Shown here: positions 34,762 through 43,789 of the stretch, piece after piece | Layout: each line of letters starts with the position of its first letter | Numbering within the stretch: position 1 is the stretch's first letter | Assembly: GCA_030704615.1 (NCBI GenBank) | Contig: CM060733.1 | Coordinates: forward strand, 34,596,001 to 34,660,000 | Origin: Takakia lepidozioides | Lineage: Eukaryota > Streptophyta > Takakiopsida > Takakiales > Takakiaceae | Reading direction: 5' to 3' | DNA length: 64,000 nucleotides | The notes under the pieces: generated by a model | The model's input: the letters and a program-made list of their open reading frames with translations, nothing else | What the model was told of the DNA's origin: nothing | Database searches by the model: none | Position numbers and translations under genes: made by a program

Positions 34762-36090
34762 GAGTGTGGGATTGCACCAGGACCACCTCAATTGTCTCCA
34801 TTGGACACCACACCTATTGTGTGGCAGTCTCCGGATGAAGGCATTTGTCTTCTGGACTTGTTTGGCGGGATCAGCACCGGATTGGCTGCTGTGTTACAGG
34901 CAGGTGTACGAGTTCGGCGTTACCTGTATGTGGAGAGGGATGAGACTGCACGACGCGTTTCACTTCGCCATGTTGCTCAGTTGGTGCAGCGGTACCCTGA
35001 GTTGTTGTCGGTGTCTGCAATTCGTGGATATCAGCAGGCCTTGCCAGCAGACATTTCGTTGCTGGGGGCGCAGGATTTGGAGCGGGTTGGCTCCATTGAT
35101 CTGGTAGTGGCAGGTTGGCCCTGCCAAGGGCATTCATCAGCCGGGCATGGCAATGGATTGCGAGACTCGAGGTCGGGTCTGTTTTGGGAGATGGTGCGGG
35201 TTTTGCGCCACTTGCAGCTTCATCAAGCTGTATCTCCAGCATACATCTTGGAGAATGTGCCACTGATGGGCGATTCTCGGGCCAGGGTGATGGCCAGTGT
35301 GCATCAAGTCCGGTCGTGGCTTGGGTCAGCAGTGTTGCTAGATGCAGCTACAGTGGGGTCACGGGCTCATCGTCCACGGCTATGGTGGACTAACATGATG
35401 CCACCCGCACTGCTCAAGCGTGCATTTGATGGGGTGCAGCGGCCAGCACATCTCACAGTGGATAACATTCTGGACACAGGGAGGCAGTCTCAACGTGTGA
35501 GACACGATGACCGTTCGCCTTTGGCAGTGGTCAACAAGGTGGGTCAACCACGAGCAGCATTACCTACACTGCTCAGCTTCCCAGGATCGCATGCTTTCCG
35601 GGATAGTGGACCTGGCCTCCTGTGGGATGCTCAGTTGCAGCAGTTAGTGGAGCCTAATGCTGACGAGCGTGAGCGGGCAATGGGTTTTACCACTGGTACC
35701 ACGGCGGTGTCGTCTCTTTCTGAGGCATCACGTCGTCAAGTGTTGGGGCAAGCAATGGATCTCAATTGCTTGACCTGGATTATCAGCTTGGCTCTAGCTG
35801 AGCAACGCAGAGTGCGGAATACACTTCCCTCAATGGTCTCTCTGCCTACCGAGACGGTACAGGCAGTGAGTGGGGGCGAGCATATGAGGACCACGGGGTG
35901 CATGCATCCATGGCACACGTGGGAGGTGCTCGAGGTTCAGAGGGAGTTGGCAGCCAAGGCGGCTGTGATGGATGAGGTTGGGGATTCTTCTCGAGTTGAG
36001 GAGGTCCTCAAGGATGAGATGATGGGGCAGGATGATGCCTTGTCATTGACTGAGCAGGTAGGGAGTACTGCTCAAGAGGTTGCAGCATAG
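34762..36090 (+). CDS. Retrotransposon-encoded cytosine-5 DNA methyltransferase (DNMT3-like)
   Basis: A C5-methyltransferase would methylate cytosine in DNA using S-adenosylmethionine. Motifs counted from residue 1 at 34792: motif I DLFGGISTGLAAV (22-34), the SAM-site acidic VERDE (47-51), SIDLVVAGWPCQGHSS with catalytic Cys111 (codon 35122-35124), motif VI ENV (154-156), motif VIII-like GSRAHRPRLWWTN (189-201), a ~100-residue target-recognition region, and C-terminal ERERAMGF and RRQVLGQAMDLN blocks. GISTGL and AHRPRLWW resemble the DNMT3 pattern (GIATGL, AHRARYFW) more than DNMT1 or CMT. Every catalytic motif is present in one uninterrupted frame. It ends at TAG 36088-36090, in the same frame as RT. 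Confidence 0.92.
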   Translation, partial: ECGIAPGPPQLSPLDTTPIVWQSPDEGICLLDLFGGISTGLAAVLQAGVRVRRYLYVERDETARRVSLRHVAQLVQRYPELLSVSAIRGYQQALPADISLLGAQDLERVGSIDLVVAGWPCQGHSSAGHGNGLRDSRSGLFWEMVRVLRHLQLHQAVSPAYILENVPLMGDSRARVMASVHQVRSWLGSAVLLDAATVGSRAHRPRLWWTNMMPPALLKRAFDGVQRPAHLTVDNILDTGRQSQRVRHDDRSPLAVVNKVGQPRAALPTLLSFPGSHAFRDSGPGLLWDAQLQQLVEPNADERERAMGFTTGTTAVSSLSEASRRQVLGQAMDLNCLTWIISLALAEQRRVRNTLPSMVSLPTETVQAVSGGEHMRTTGCMHPWHTWEVLEVQRELAAKAAVMDEVGDSSRVEEVLKDEMMGQDDALSLTEQVGSTAQEVAA

Positions 36091-36096
36091 CAACCA
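36088..36096 (+). promoter_or_regulatory. Candidate UAG readthrough site between methyltransferase and RT
   Basis: TAG CAA CCA fits the UAG-CAR-YYA context known to promote stop-codon readthrough in plant RNA viruses. Downstream codons stay in frame for about 50 residues into RT (VAVTEDNWEPDIGPIVTGG...). Readthrough would give a methyltransferase-RT fusion. Not tested. Confidence 0.5.
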
Positions 36097-37481
36097 CGGG
36101 ACGCGTCCTCTACCTCTAAGCCCACTGGACTTAAGGTTGCAGTTACGGAGGACAATTGGGAGCCTGACATTGGACCCATTGTCACCGGAGGAGAGAGACG
36201 ACGTATACGGCGGTTCCTGAGGGCTTACAGGAATTGCTTTGCCTTCAGTTTGAAGGACTTGGGAGCACTGAAGGGTCAAGAGATCCGTATTGAGTTGGCC
36301 ACTGACACGCCAATCTTTCGGAGACCCTATAGATACAGTGACATGGAGAGGTCTTTGATTCAGATGAGGACTCAAGATCTCTGGGAGGCAGGTTTGGTGG
36401 AGCTCTCTGGTGGAGAGTATGCTTCAGCCACAGTGATGCCAGCCAAGAAGGATGTCTATGGCAATTGGACGGAGAGACGTATGTGCGGTGATTACCGGCC
36501 TGTAAATCGTCAGACCAAGTCCGATAAGTATGCCATGCCAACACCAGAGGAGATCTTTGATGCCATCGGGCATGCTAAGGCCTTTAGCACTTTGGATTTA
36601 CGATCCGGATATCACCAGTTGCCAATCAAGGAGGCGGACAAGCAGAAGACGGCATTCTGGGGGATCAATGAGCACGGCAAGGATTGCCTATATCAGTGGC
36701 GGTTCTTACCATTTGGGCTTAAGAATGCTCCTGCAGAGTTTCAGAGAGTCATGGATAGGATTCTAGCAGGGGTGGACTTTGCTCGGTGCTACATAGATGA
36801 CATCATCATCTTTAGTGTTACGATGGAGGAGCATGAGAGACACCTTCAGGTGGTATTGGAGCGCTTGAGAGCGCACGGATTGAAGTTGCATCCGGGGAAG
36901 TGCAAGTTTTTCCACAACCAGATTGAGTATCTGGGTCACATGATATATCCTGGAGGATTGGGGGTACAGCAGACTAAGGTAGAGGCCATTGCACAAATTC
37001 CACGCCCCACGGATGTGAGCCGAGTTCGAGCTTTCATGGGGTTGGCAAACTATTATAGACGGTTTGTCAAGGGATTTAGTACCATTGCAAAGGCTCTAAC
37101 CAAGCTGACCAAGGTGGACCAGGAGTGGCAGTGGGAAGATGAGCAGGAACGAGCTTTTCAAGAGCTCAAGGCGAGGTTGACCTCGGCGCCTATCTTGAGA
37201 CGACCTATCAGGGGGCGTCCCTTTCAGCTGCATACGGATTGGAGCATGCTGGGGCTTGGAGCGGTGCTCACACAGGTGGATGATGAGGGAAGAGAGTTCG
37301 TAGTGGCTTACGCTAGCCGCTCGAACAACGCTGCAGAGGCTAAGTACAGCTCATATGAGGGAGAGTGCTTAGCTGCAGTGTGGGCCGTGGCACACTTCAG
37401 GTGCTATCTATACGGCAATCTTTTCACCCTTGTCACGGATCACCAGCCACTCAAGTGGTTGATGGAGTCAGACAAGCTTAC
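36091..37481 (+). CDS. Gypsy reverse transcriptase and RNase H
   Basis: In frame with the methyltransferase after the TAG. RT blocks are DLGALKGQEIRIELATDTPI, MCGDYRPVNRQTKSDKYAMP, FSTLDLRSGYHQLPI, FGLKNAPAEFQRVMD, the catalytic YIDDIIIFS (YIDD at 36789-36800) and GHMIYPGG. The RT connection and RNase H domain follow: LHTDWSMLGLGAVLTQ, YASRSNNAAEAKYSSYEGE, LVTDHQPLKWLM. The frame breaks at about 37482 in TTACGGGAAG, where one extra G would continue into GKLARWALILQEYDF in the next frame. RT copies the RNA; RNase H removes the template strand. Confidence 0.92.
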
Positions 37482-38600
37482 GGGAAGCTTGCACGGTGGG
37501 CACTTATACTCCAGGAGTATGACTTTCAGGTTGTGCATCGACCGGGTTTGGTCAATCGGGATGCGGATGGATTGAGTCGCAATCCATGCATGAGCCAGCA
37601 GGATGACACTGGAGCTCGGTGGCATGGTGAGACGGACGAGGAGATGGTGCCGGGATGGCACGCATCTGCATTTTTGTGTATCTTGGCATCGGGAGGTCAG
37701 ATTGGACCTACAACAGGGATGACTGTAGACGGAGTGTCTGAGGACCCTGAGGCTAGTGATGAGCTAGGTGGTGCCAGAGATATACATGAGGATTCGGCTG
37801 TGTTGGACTACCTCCGCACGGGAGACACGGCAGCCATTGTGACTGCCAGGGAGAGGGATCGGATCCTGCAACGAGCCAAGAGGTTCAAGTGGGAGGGGAT
37901 ACACCTACTTCGAGTGTGGGAGGATGGTCGGGTGAGGATTGTGCCTCACCCCACACAGCGTGCACGGTTAGTGCGGCATGCCCATGAGGAGTTGGGGCAT
38001 TTTGGAGTGCGACGCACTCACAGTTTACTGCAGGGGCAGTATTGGTGGCGTGGTATGCATACAGAGGTGCAACAGTTTGTGGCTAGGTGCATGGTGTGTG
38101 ACAGGGTGCGTGCTTCATTCAACGCCCCTACACCACAGTTGCATCCTTTACCTATCATGGGATTGGGCTACAGGTGGAGTCTTGACTTCGCAGGACCGTT
38201 GCCACTGACTATGCGCCACCACAGATATGTGTTGGTGATGGTGGAGCACTTCTCCAAGTGGATTGAGTTGGTTCCATTGCCTGACAAGGCTAGTGAGGGG
38301 GCTGCGTATGCATTCTTGGATCGTGTGCTTAGCCGATTTGGTGCTCCAGCTGAGGTACTCACGGACCAAGGGAGAGAGTTCTTGGGGGAGTTTCAGGCTT
38401 TGTGTGATAAAGCCTTGATAGACCACCGCACCACTTCTCGGGATCATCCTGAGGCCGATGGCTTAGCAGAGAGAGTTGTTCAGACGGTGAAGAGGGGTTT
38501 GCGCAAGTATGGCTTGCAGAAGGGACACCTAGGAGATTGGGATCTTCAGGTTCCTTGGTTAGCCATGGGCTACAGGTTCAGCAAACAAGCATCACTTGCC
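37482..38600 (+). CDS. Gypsy DDE integrase
   Basis: Begins with the tether GKLARWALILQEYDFQVVH and RDADGLSR. An acidic spacer follows, then the HHCC zinc-binding domain (RHAHEELGHFG ... CMVCDR). The catalytic core has D in WSLDFAGPLP, D in LTDQGREFLG and E in DGLAERVVQTVK. The presence of a DDE integrase rather than a tyrosine recombinase matters because the terminal repeats have the split arrangement usual for recombinase elements. The frame changes near 38600 (CCATTTCCTTCTC), where FLLFGREPDLPAA continues in another frame. Confidence 0.9.
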
Positions 38601-39221
38601 TCCTTCTCACCATTTCCTTCTCTTTGGCCGAGAGCCGGATTTGCCTGCAGCCATTCGTAAGGACACTGCTCAAGTCCTTAACCTTGACGATCCGGACGTG
38701 TGGGTACGTGCATGTGATCAGCGTGCAGAGTTGTTCAAGAAAGTCATGCCCATGGCTTTTGAGAACCTTGCCATTGCACAGCACCGTGATACGTTGAGGT
38801 ATGCCACTATACGTGGTGGAGGATATCGTCCTGGGGTTCGGAGGTTTAGCCCTGGTGACTATGTTTATTTGCAGCAGACTGCTCCTACGACTCTGGATGT
38901 TACTGCAGGGCGTGTTATTCTGAGGGTTCGAGAGGTGTTGCCCTCAGGGGTCCTGATCTTAGAGGGTCGGGATGGCATGACTTGGAAAGACCATGTGCGT
39001 AATTGTGCGCCATGTCACCTTCCCAATGTCGATGGCAGAGTTGACCCAAACTTGGCAGTGGTACCTGCAGGTTTGAGGTGCATGCTCTGTGGGTCTGCCA
39101 AAGGGGCAGCCACCATGCTGGTGTTGATCGGTGCTCAAGGGGTTGGCATATGGGATGCTTGACACCACCTCTTGAGAAGGTGCCTGACGGAGATTGGTTG
39201 TGTCCACACTGCTTGGGATAG
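38601..39221 (+). CDS. Integrase C-terminus with PHD finger
   Basis: From LLFGREPDLPAAIRKD the frame runs through a GPY-like segment (RRFSPGDYVYLQQ, then VREVLPSGVLILEGRDG). It reaches CMLC at 39079-39090. After a one-base break near 39123 the next frame reads DRCSRGWHMGCLTPPLEKV then PDGDWLCPHC, ending at TAG 39219-39221. This is the C4HC3 PHD signature (CxxC, [C]xxC, HxxC, WxCPxC). The third cysteine codon coincides with the break and needs one restored base. PHD fingers read histone H3 tails; at an integrase C-terminus it sits where chromoviruses carry a chromodomain. Targeting of integration or methylation is my inference. Confidence 0.82.
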
Positions 39222-39464
39222 TGGCAGTGGACATGACTGGAGGCAGCTAACAAGCCATGGGAGGCCAAGCTCATAGGAGTCAATACATAAGATCCAAGCT
39301 CAAGTTCACAGGTTGCAAGACGGCGACTAACGATGGGGCAACTCTTGCACCCGGCCTCTTGATCTATCGAGTTTGAGTGTAGTAGGGATAGTGGTGGAGG
39401 ACTTAGTGAGGCTATGGTCACTATCACATCTTGTGGCTACCTGGACTTAGAGGGACCTAAGCAC

Positions 39465-39480
39465 CAGCTAGGGGGGCGAT
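39465..39480 (+). other. Polypurine tract preceding B1
   Basis: AGCTAGGGGGGCGAT lies directly before TGTGTGGAC of B1. A purine tract is the expected plus-strand primer site, so it marks B1, not A2, as the first copied 3' sequence. Between the pol stop (39221) and this tract is about 240 bp of 3' untranslated sequence. Confidence 0.65.
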
Positions 39481-39665
39481 TGTGTGGACTAGTGACTGCC
39501 ATAGTGGGCAGCGTAGTGGCAGCTAGTGACTGACTAGTGTAGCCTAGTGGTTGACTAGTGGCTGGACTAGTGGTAGACTAGTGGTATACTAGTGTGTGGT
39601 GTGCACATGTGTTGTGTGGTTTTGGACAGCGATGTAGTTGTGTAGCGATATGTATGCGCACGACA
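39481..39665 (+). repeat. Split direct repeat B1
   Basis: 185 bp, TGTGTGGACTAG...GCGCACGACA, rich in GACTAGTGG microrepeats. Matches B2 (39996-40183) with no substitutions and three one-base gaps (GCTAG/GCCTAG, AGTGT/AGTTGT, TTGAC/TTGGAC). Followed by GC and then A2, so that GACA-GC-TGTC forms a 10-bp palindrome. Confidence 0.9.
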
Positions 39666-39667
39666 GC

Positions 39668-39994
39668 TGTCAAGTTATTTTACCACTAGTGTGAAACTAG
39701 CTAGGAAATAGCTAGCTTTTACATATTGACATTTGGGATTGGCCCAAGTGTCAATCCAGGGGTCAAGGCAGATTTAGGCCCTGGAGTGGTTATCTTCACG
39801 GCAAGCGCGGGAGGCTCATCTTTCTCGAGTTGAGCCTCACCGCGCCTAGCTATGGCGCCGTAGTGTGGATTCCCCATGGCGTGGGGTGCACTTGGCTTGA
39901 CTTGTATTTGAGTGATGAGGTTATATATGCATGAGTTTATGCTTCAGCTTTGTGAGCTCGCATGAGCTTGTGCTTGTATTCTTCTTCTTTATCA
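39668..39994 (+). repeat. Terminal repeat A2
   Basis: 327-bp copy of A1 with one substitution. Lies between B1 and B2; linked to B2 by a single T (39995). Confidence 0.95.
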
Positions 39995-39995
39995 T

Positions 39996-40183
39996 TGTGT
40001 GGACTAGTGACTGCCATAGTGGGCAGCGTAGTGGCAGCCTAGTGACTGACTAGTTGTAGCCTAGTGGTTGGACTAGTGGCTGGACTAGTGGTAGACTAGT
40101 GGTATACTAGTGTGTGGTGTGCACATGTGTTGTGTGGTTTTGGACAGCGATGTAGTTGTGTAGCGATATGTATGCGCACGACA
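39996..40183 (+). repeat. Split direct repeat B2 (3' end of the element)
   Basis: 188-bp copy of B1 ending GCGCACGACA, immediately followed by the ACCC target duplication. It shows that the inserted unit ends with B2, not A2. Confidence 0.9.
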
Positions 40184-41439
40184 ACCCAACTCAACTTATC
40201 ACGATGGTCAATTGCATCTGCTACTCTCTGTAATCCAACAGACAGTCACCTTTTTGCCTCGATTGTCCCACCATTGACTAGGGTCAGAAAAATATTCATT
40301 CCACAGCTTCTCCTCGTCTCAACTGTTACCTGTTTCTGGATACTTCCCTGTTGTCACATTGGGCAGTACCATGTCAAAGTCACTCCAAACTATCAAAGTT
40401 TCACTCAACCAGCTAACTTGCAGAATTCAACATGAAAATTTAGGGCCAATTCTGATAAGAGGAAAAACAGGGTGAAAATGTGTTGAAGAAGGTGCCTTCA
40501 TGAGCAGTGCCTAATTTTATCAATTGTGCCGCTGCTGCTGCGGCTTCCAGTTGACCATCTACCCATGCAAGTTTCTTGCAGCTATCGATCCACAGGGAAT
40601 TATAGGTAATCGTGAGCTTGAAGTCCCGCCCTCTTGGATGAATCTGGACCGGCTAGACTCTACCCTTGCTCCCTCAGCTATCCAAGCTCTGCACAAATCA
40701 TGCATACATCTTTCCCTTGCTACTAGCGGCTGACAATGACAGCCTACAATTGTTCCAGCAAACACCCAACCCTACTTATCACCCATGCAGAATTCAACAT
40801 GCATCTCAGGGCCAAGTCTGATCATGAGAGGGCAAAACAGGCTAAAACGTGCCCTCACCACATTGTCCTTCACCCATGGAGAATTTGACCGACCATCAAC
40901 CCAAAATGACCTCTTGTGTGTGCTGTTTGTCTGTAGTCAGATAATGTCGGATTGGTCTGAGAACCACCACGGTGCAGTTGAGTAGGCAGAGATTGAAACA
41001 CGGCCTGCTAAGACCTGCAAGCTGACTCTCCCAAGAACCTTGTAAACATTAGGAAGAATACCAAATCATGGTACTCACAGGAGTCAAGAGCCCACCTTTG
41101 CAGGATGGACGAACTTCTTAACATCGTACATTAAGAAAAGCCACACCTGGTGATTGCGGTTGTCCCACCATCATGAAGGATCGGTATAAAACTCATGCAA
41201 CCTCACATGACGAACGAGCTAACTTCTACATGAAAATTTAGGGACTACTCTGGTAACAGGGAAAAACAGGGTGAAATGTATTGAAGAAGGTACCTTCATG
41301 CCGCACGCTCAGCCATCTTCACATTGCCATGGATTCTGCAGGCACCAAGCAAGGCCTTCATTTTGCAAACATGTCGACCTCTTTCCCCTTTTCCAGAGCT
41401 GGCAGGCAGTGTTCAGAATGACATTATGTACAATTCCAG

Positions 41440-42010
41440 CTTTGAACAAGGCACGGCCTGCTAAGACCAAGCTGACTCTCTCTTGCACCAACGAGCTATC
41501 TTACAGATTTCAATATCATATCAGGCCCGAGTCTGATAAGAGGGCAAAACAAGCTGAAATAGATTGAAGAAGAAGGTGCCCTCACGGCCTGCTAAGACCA
41601 AGTTGACTCTCTCTCTAGCACCAACGAGCTAACTTACAGAATTCAATATGCATATCAGGCTCGAGTTTGATAAGAGGGCAAAACAGGCTTAAATAGGTTG
41701 AAGAAGAAGGTGCCCTCACGGCCTGCTAAGACCAACCTGACTCTCTCTCTTGCACTGATGAGCTAAACTTAACATAATTCAATATGCATATCAGGCCTGA
41801 GTCTGATAAGAGGGCAAAACAGGCTTAAATAGGTTGAAAAGAAGGTGCCCTCACGGCCTGCTAAGACCAAGCTAACTCTCTCTCTCTTGCACCAACGAGC
41901 TAACTTACAGAATTCAATATGCATATCAGGCCCGAGTCTGATAAGAGGGCAAAACAGGCTGAAATAGGTTGAATCAGGAAATGAATCAGCGGGCTGCTAA
42001 GACCAAGCTG
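41440..42010. repeat. About 133-bp tandem repeats inside the CACTA element
   Basis: Units start CACGGCCTGCTAAGACCAA near 41453, 41585, 41718 and 41851, with a variant at 41992. Each contains CAATATGCATATCAGGC and GATAAGAGGGCAAAACAGGC. Related single blocks occur at 40998 and 42388. The remainder of 40184-42880 is similar repetitive, non-coding CACTA interior. Confidence 0.8.
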
Positions 42011-42879
42011 ATTCTCCCAAGAACCTTGTAAACATCAGGAAGAAGACCGTACTAACAGAAGCCAAAAGCCCACATTTGCAGGATGGACAAACTTCTTCAC
42101 ATCCTACATTAAGGAAAAGCCACACCTTATTGCGATTGTCCCACCATCGGCAAGGATCGGTAAAAAACTCATGCAAGCTCTGAAATAGGTCGAAGAAGAA
42201 GGTGCCCTCACCACATTGTCCTCGACCTTGTGTCATGACCCATGGAGGATTTGACTCCCCATGAACCCAAACGGACCTCTTGTGTGTTGCTTGTGTCTGT
42301 AGTCTGGTAATGGCGGATTGGTCCATGAGAACCACCACGGTGCAGCTGAGCGAGCAGAGATTGAAACACGACCTTGAAACACAACCTGCTAAGACCAGCC
42401 TGACTTTCCCAAAAACCTTGTAAACATCAGGAAGAATATGAAATCATGGTACGTCTAATAGGAGCCAAGAACCCGCATTTGCAGGATGGACAGACTTCTT
42501 CACATCGTACATTGAGAAAAAGCCACACCTTGTGATCGCGATTGTCCCACCATCGTGCACGCCTTCATGCCCCGATTATAGGGCTTGAGTCCCTGTCTGC
42601 CCCCTATCCACCAGCTCTACTCGTCATCGTACATTGAGAAAAGCCACACCTTGCGATCGCGGTTGTCCCACCATCGTGCACACCTTCATGCCCCGATTCT
42701 AGGTCTTGAGTCCTTGTCTGCCCCTATCCCACCAGCTCCGCTCGTCGTCTCTCATGATCAGACTTGACATTATAAGAAAACAAATCGATACAAAGAAAAC
42801 AAACAAATGCCACAGTGGCAGGGAAAACAAAAAAAACGCTAAGTCCCCTCTAGTCATGACTGGATGGATGAATGTAGCG

Positions 42880-43480
42880 ATACATGGATGGATTTTGGGT
42901 TTTCCATCAACACACAAACCACTAAGTTTTTCAAGTATCACCACAGAAGTAATACCAATCACTGGTGTGTATGTAATCACTCATGCGTAACCACTGACCG
43001 AGTGTTCCAGTTACTAAATGGTCTATAACCACTCACTCTACACCACTCTCAAAGTGGTACCAATCAATGGGGGTCTTTAACCACTCCAGATCTACGTATA
43101 TTGTCCCCATCCACGTGGAATAATATATTTTGAAATGATAAAAATCTAAAAAAAAAAGAATTATTACACGTGGAGTAGAAAGTGGTTTCAACCACTTCCC
43201 ATCACTGAGGTGTCTTTAACCACTCATAATTTATCACTGTACCCGTCCATGTCGGATATTATCATTATTAATATAAATATTTGACCAAATGTTGAATAAT
43301 AAATATAAAATTAAATATTACACATGGATTACTTAGTGGTTGAAACCACTTCCAACCACTCCATATGATGCCACCGTGGCATTTCATCGGAATTAACCAC
43401 TGGCCAGTGGTTACCATTACTTGGAGTGATTTATAGAGTGGTAAGGGGGCCAGTGGTTATTCCGCGTTTTTCTTCTAGTT
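42880..43480. repeat. CACTA right subterminal repeat array
   Basis: Repeats ACCACTC/AGTGGT(T/A) at high density up to the terminus, mirroring the left array. It is AT-rich between motifs (43120-43320). Confidence 0.8.
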
Positions 43481-43789
43481 TTGCCTCACAGGGGATTGAG
43501 TGGTAGCACCCCAAAAAAAATTCCGAATGAGAGCTATGATCTCATTCACCATCGTGGTACTTGGATCCCAGACCGCTACAGAAAACCAACAAGAGGCTAG
43601 AAGCACTTGGTTTGCCACCAGTGCTCCACCAACGATTGATAGCATAGATGAGCTCTAGTGGGCGAGAGATCTTTTCAACCTAAAGACTACACTCTTCATT
43701 CTGCTCCCCTGGGACAGATTTATGCCAATCTTGTGACCTAGCAGCGTATGAGATTCTCCCTCACGAAGCCATTGAAGACCAATGTCTTG
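43481..43789 (-). pseudogene. LINE ORF2 piece between the two large insertions
   Basis: The minus-strand translation includes GESHTLLGHKIGINLSQGS, a stop, LSIVGGALVANQVLLAS, and ends ALIRNFFWGATTQSPVR, the post-RT region of plant LINEs. The left boundary is the LTR element (TSD 43785-43789). The right boundary is the CACTA terminus at 43480, after which the protein resumes at 25749. Confidence 0.85.

Larger units (their letters stand above)
27463..40183 (+). mobile_element. Gypsy-type retrotransposon with DNA methyltransferase and PHD finger, split direct repeats
   Basis: A 12.7-kb element flanked by ACCC (27459-27462 and 40184-40187). A paralogous CACTA-interior copy at 40720-40780 shows the uninterrupted site type (AAACACCCAAC). 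Layout: A1, long leader with minisatellite, gag, protease, C5-methyltransferase, RT/RNase H, integrase, PHD finger, polypurine tract, B1, A2, B2. The outer ends are TGTC...GACA. A1 and A2 differ by one substitution, so the insertion is recent. Apparent one-base frame breaks occur at about 31918, 33150, 34760, 37482, 38600 and 39123. The domain order protease, methyltransferase, RT is unusual for Ty3/gypsy. Confidence 0.92.
25750..43480. mobile_element. CACTA element, about 5 kb, expanded to 17.7 kb by the nested gypsy
   Basis: The left end, CACTAGAAGAAAAACG at 25750, matches the right end read in reverse (ACTAGAAGAAAAACGCGG from 43479); the outermost base pair is mutated. The target duplication is TCG (25747-25749) versus TTG after the right end; collapsing it restores the LINE frame. 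Both ends carry arrays of the subterminal motif GTGGTA/ACCACT. Minus the 12.7-kb gypsy, the element is about 5 kb. I find no TNPA/TNPD-like transposase ORF, so it looks non-autonomous. The interior has repeated blocks (27190-27450 versus 40510-40780; 133-bp tandem units). Confidence 0.85.

Noticed and set aside
34871-35263. 130-codon minus-strand ORF opposite the methyltransferase
   Set aside because: It is antisense to conserved motifs I to VI; its composition follows the sense codons.
27463-40183. Interpretation as a simple LTR element with 327-bp LTRs
   Set aside because: The target duplication lies outside B2, not next to A2, and the polypurine tract precedes B1, so a plain A...A LTR model does not fit.
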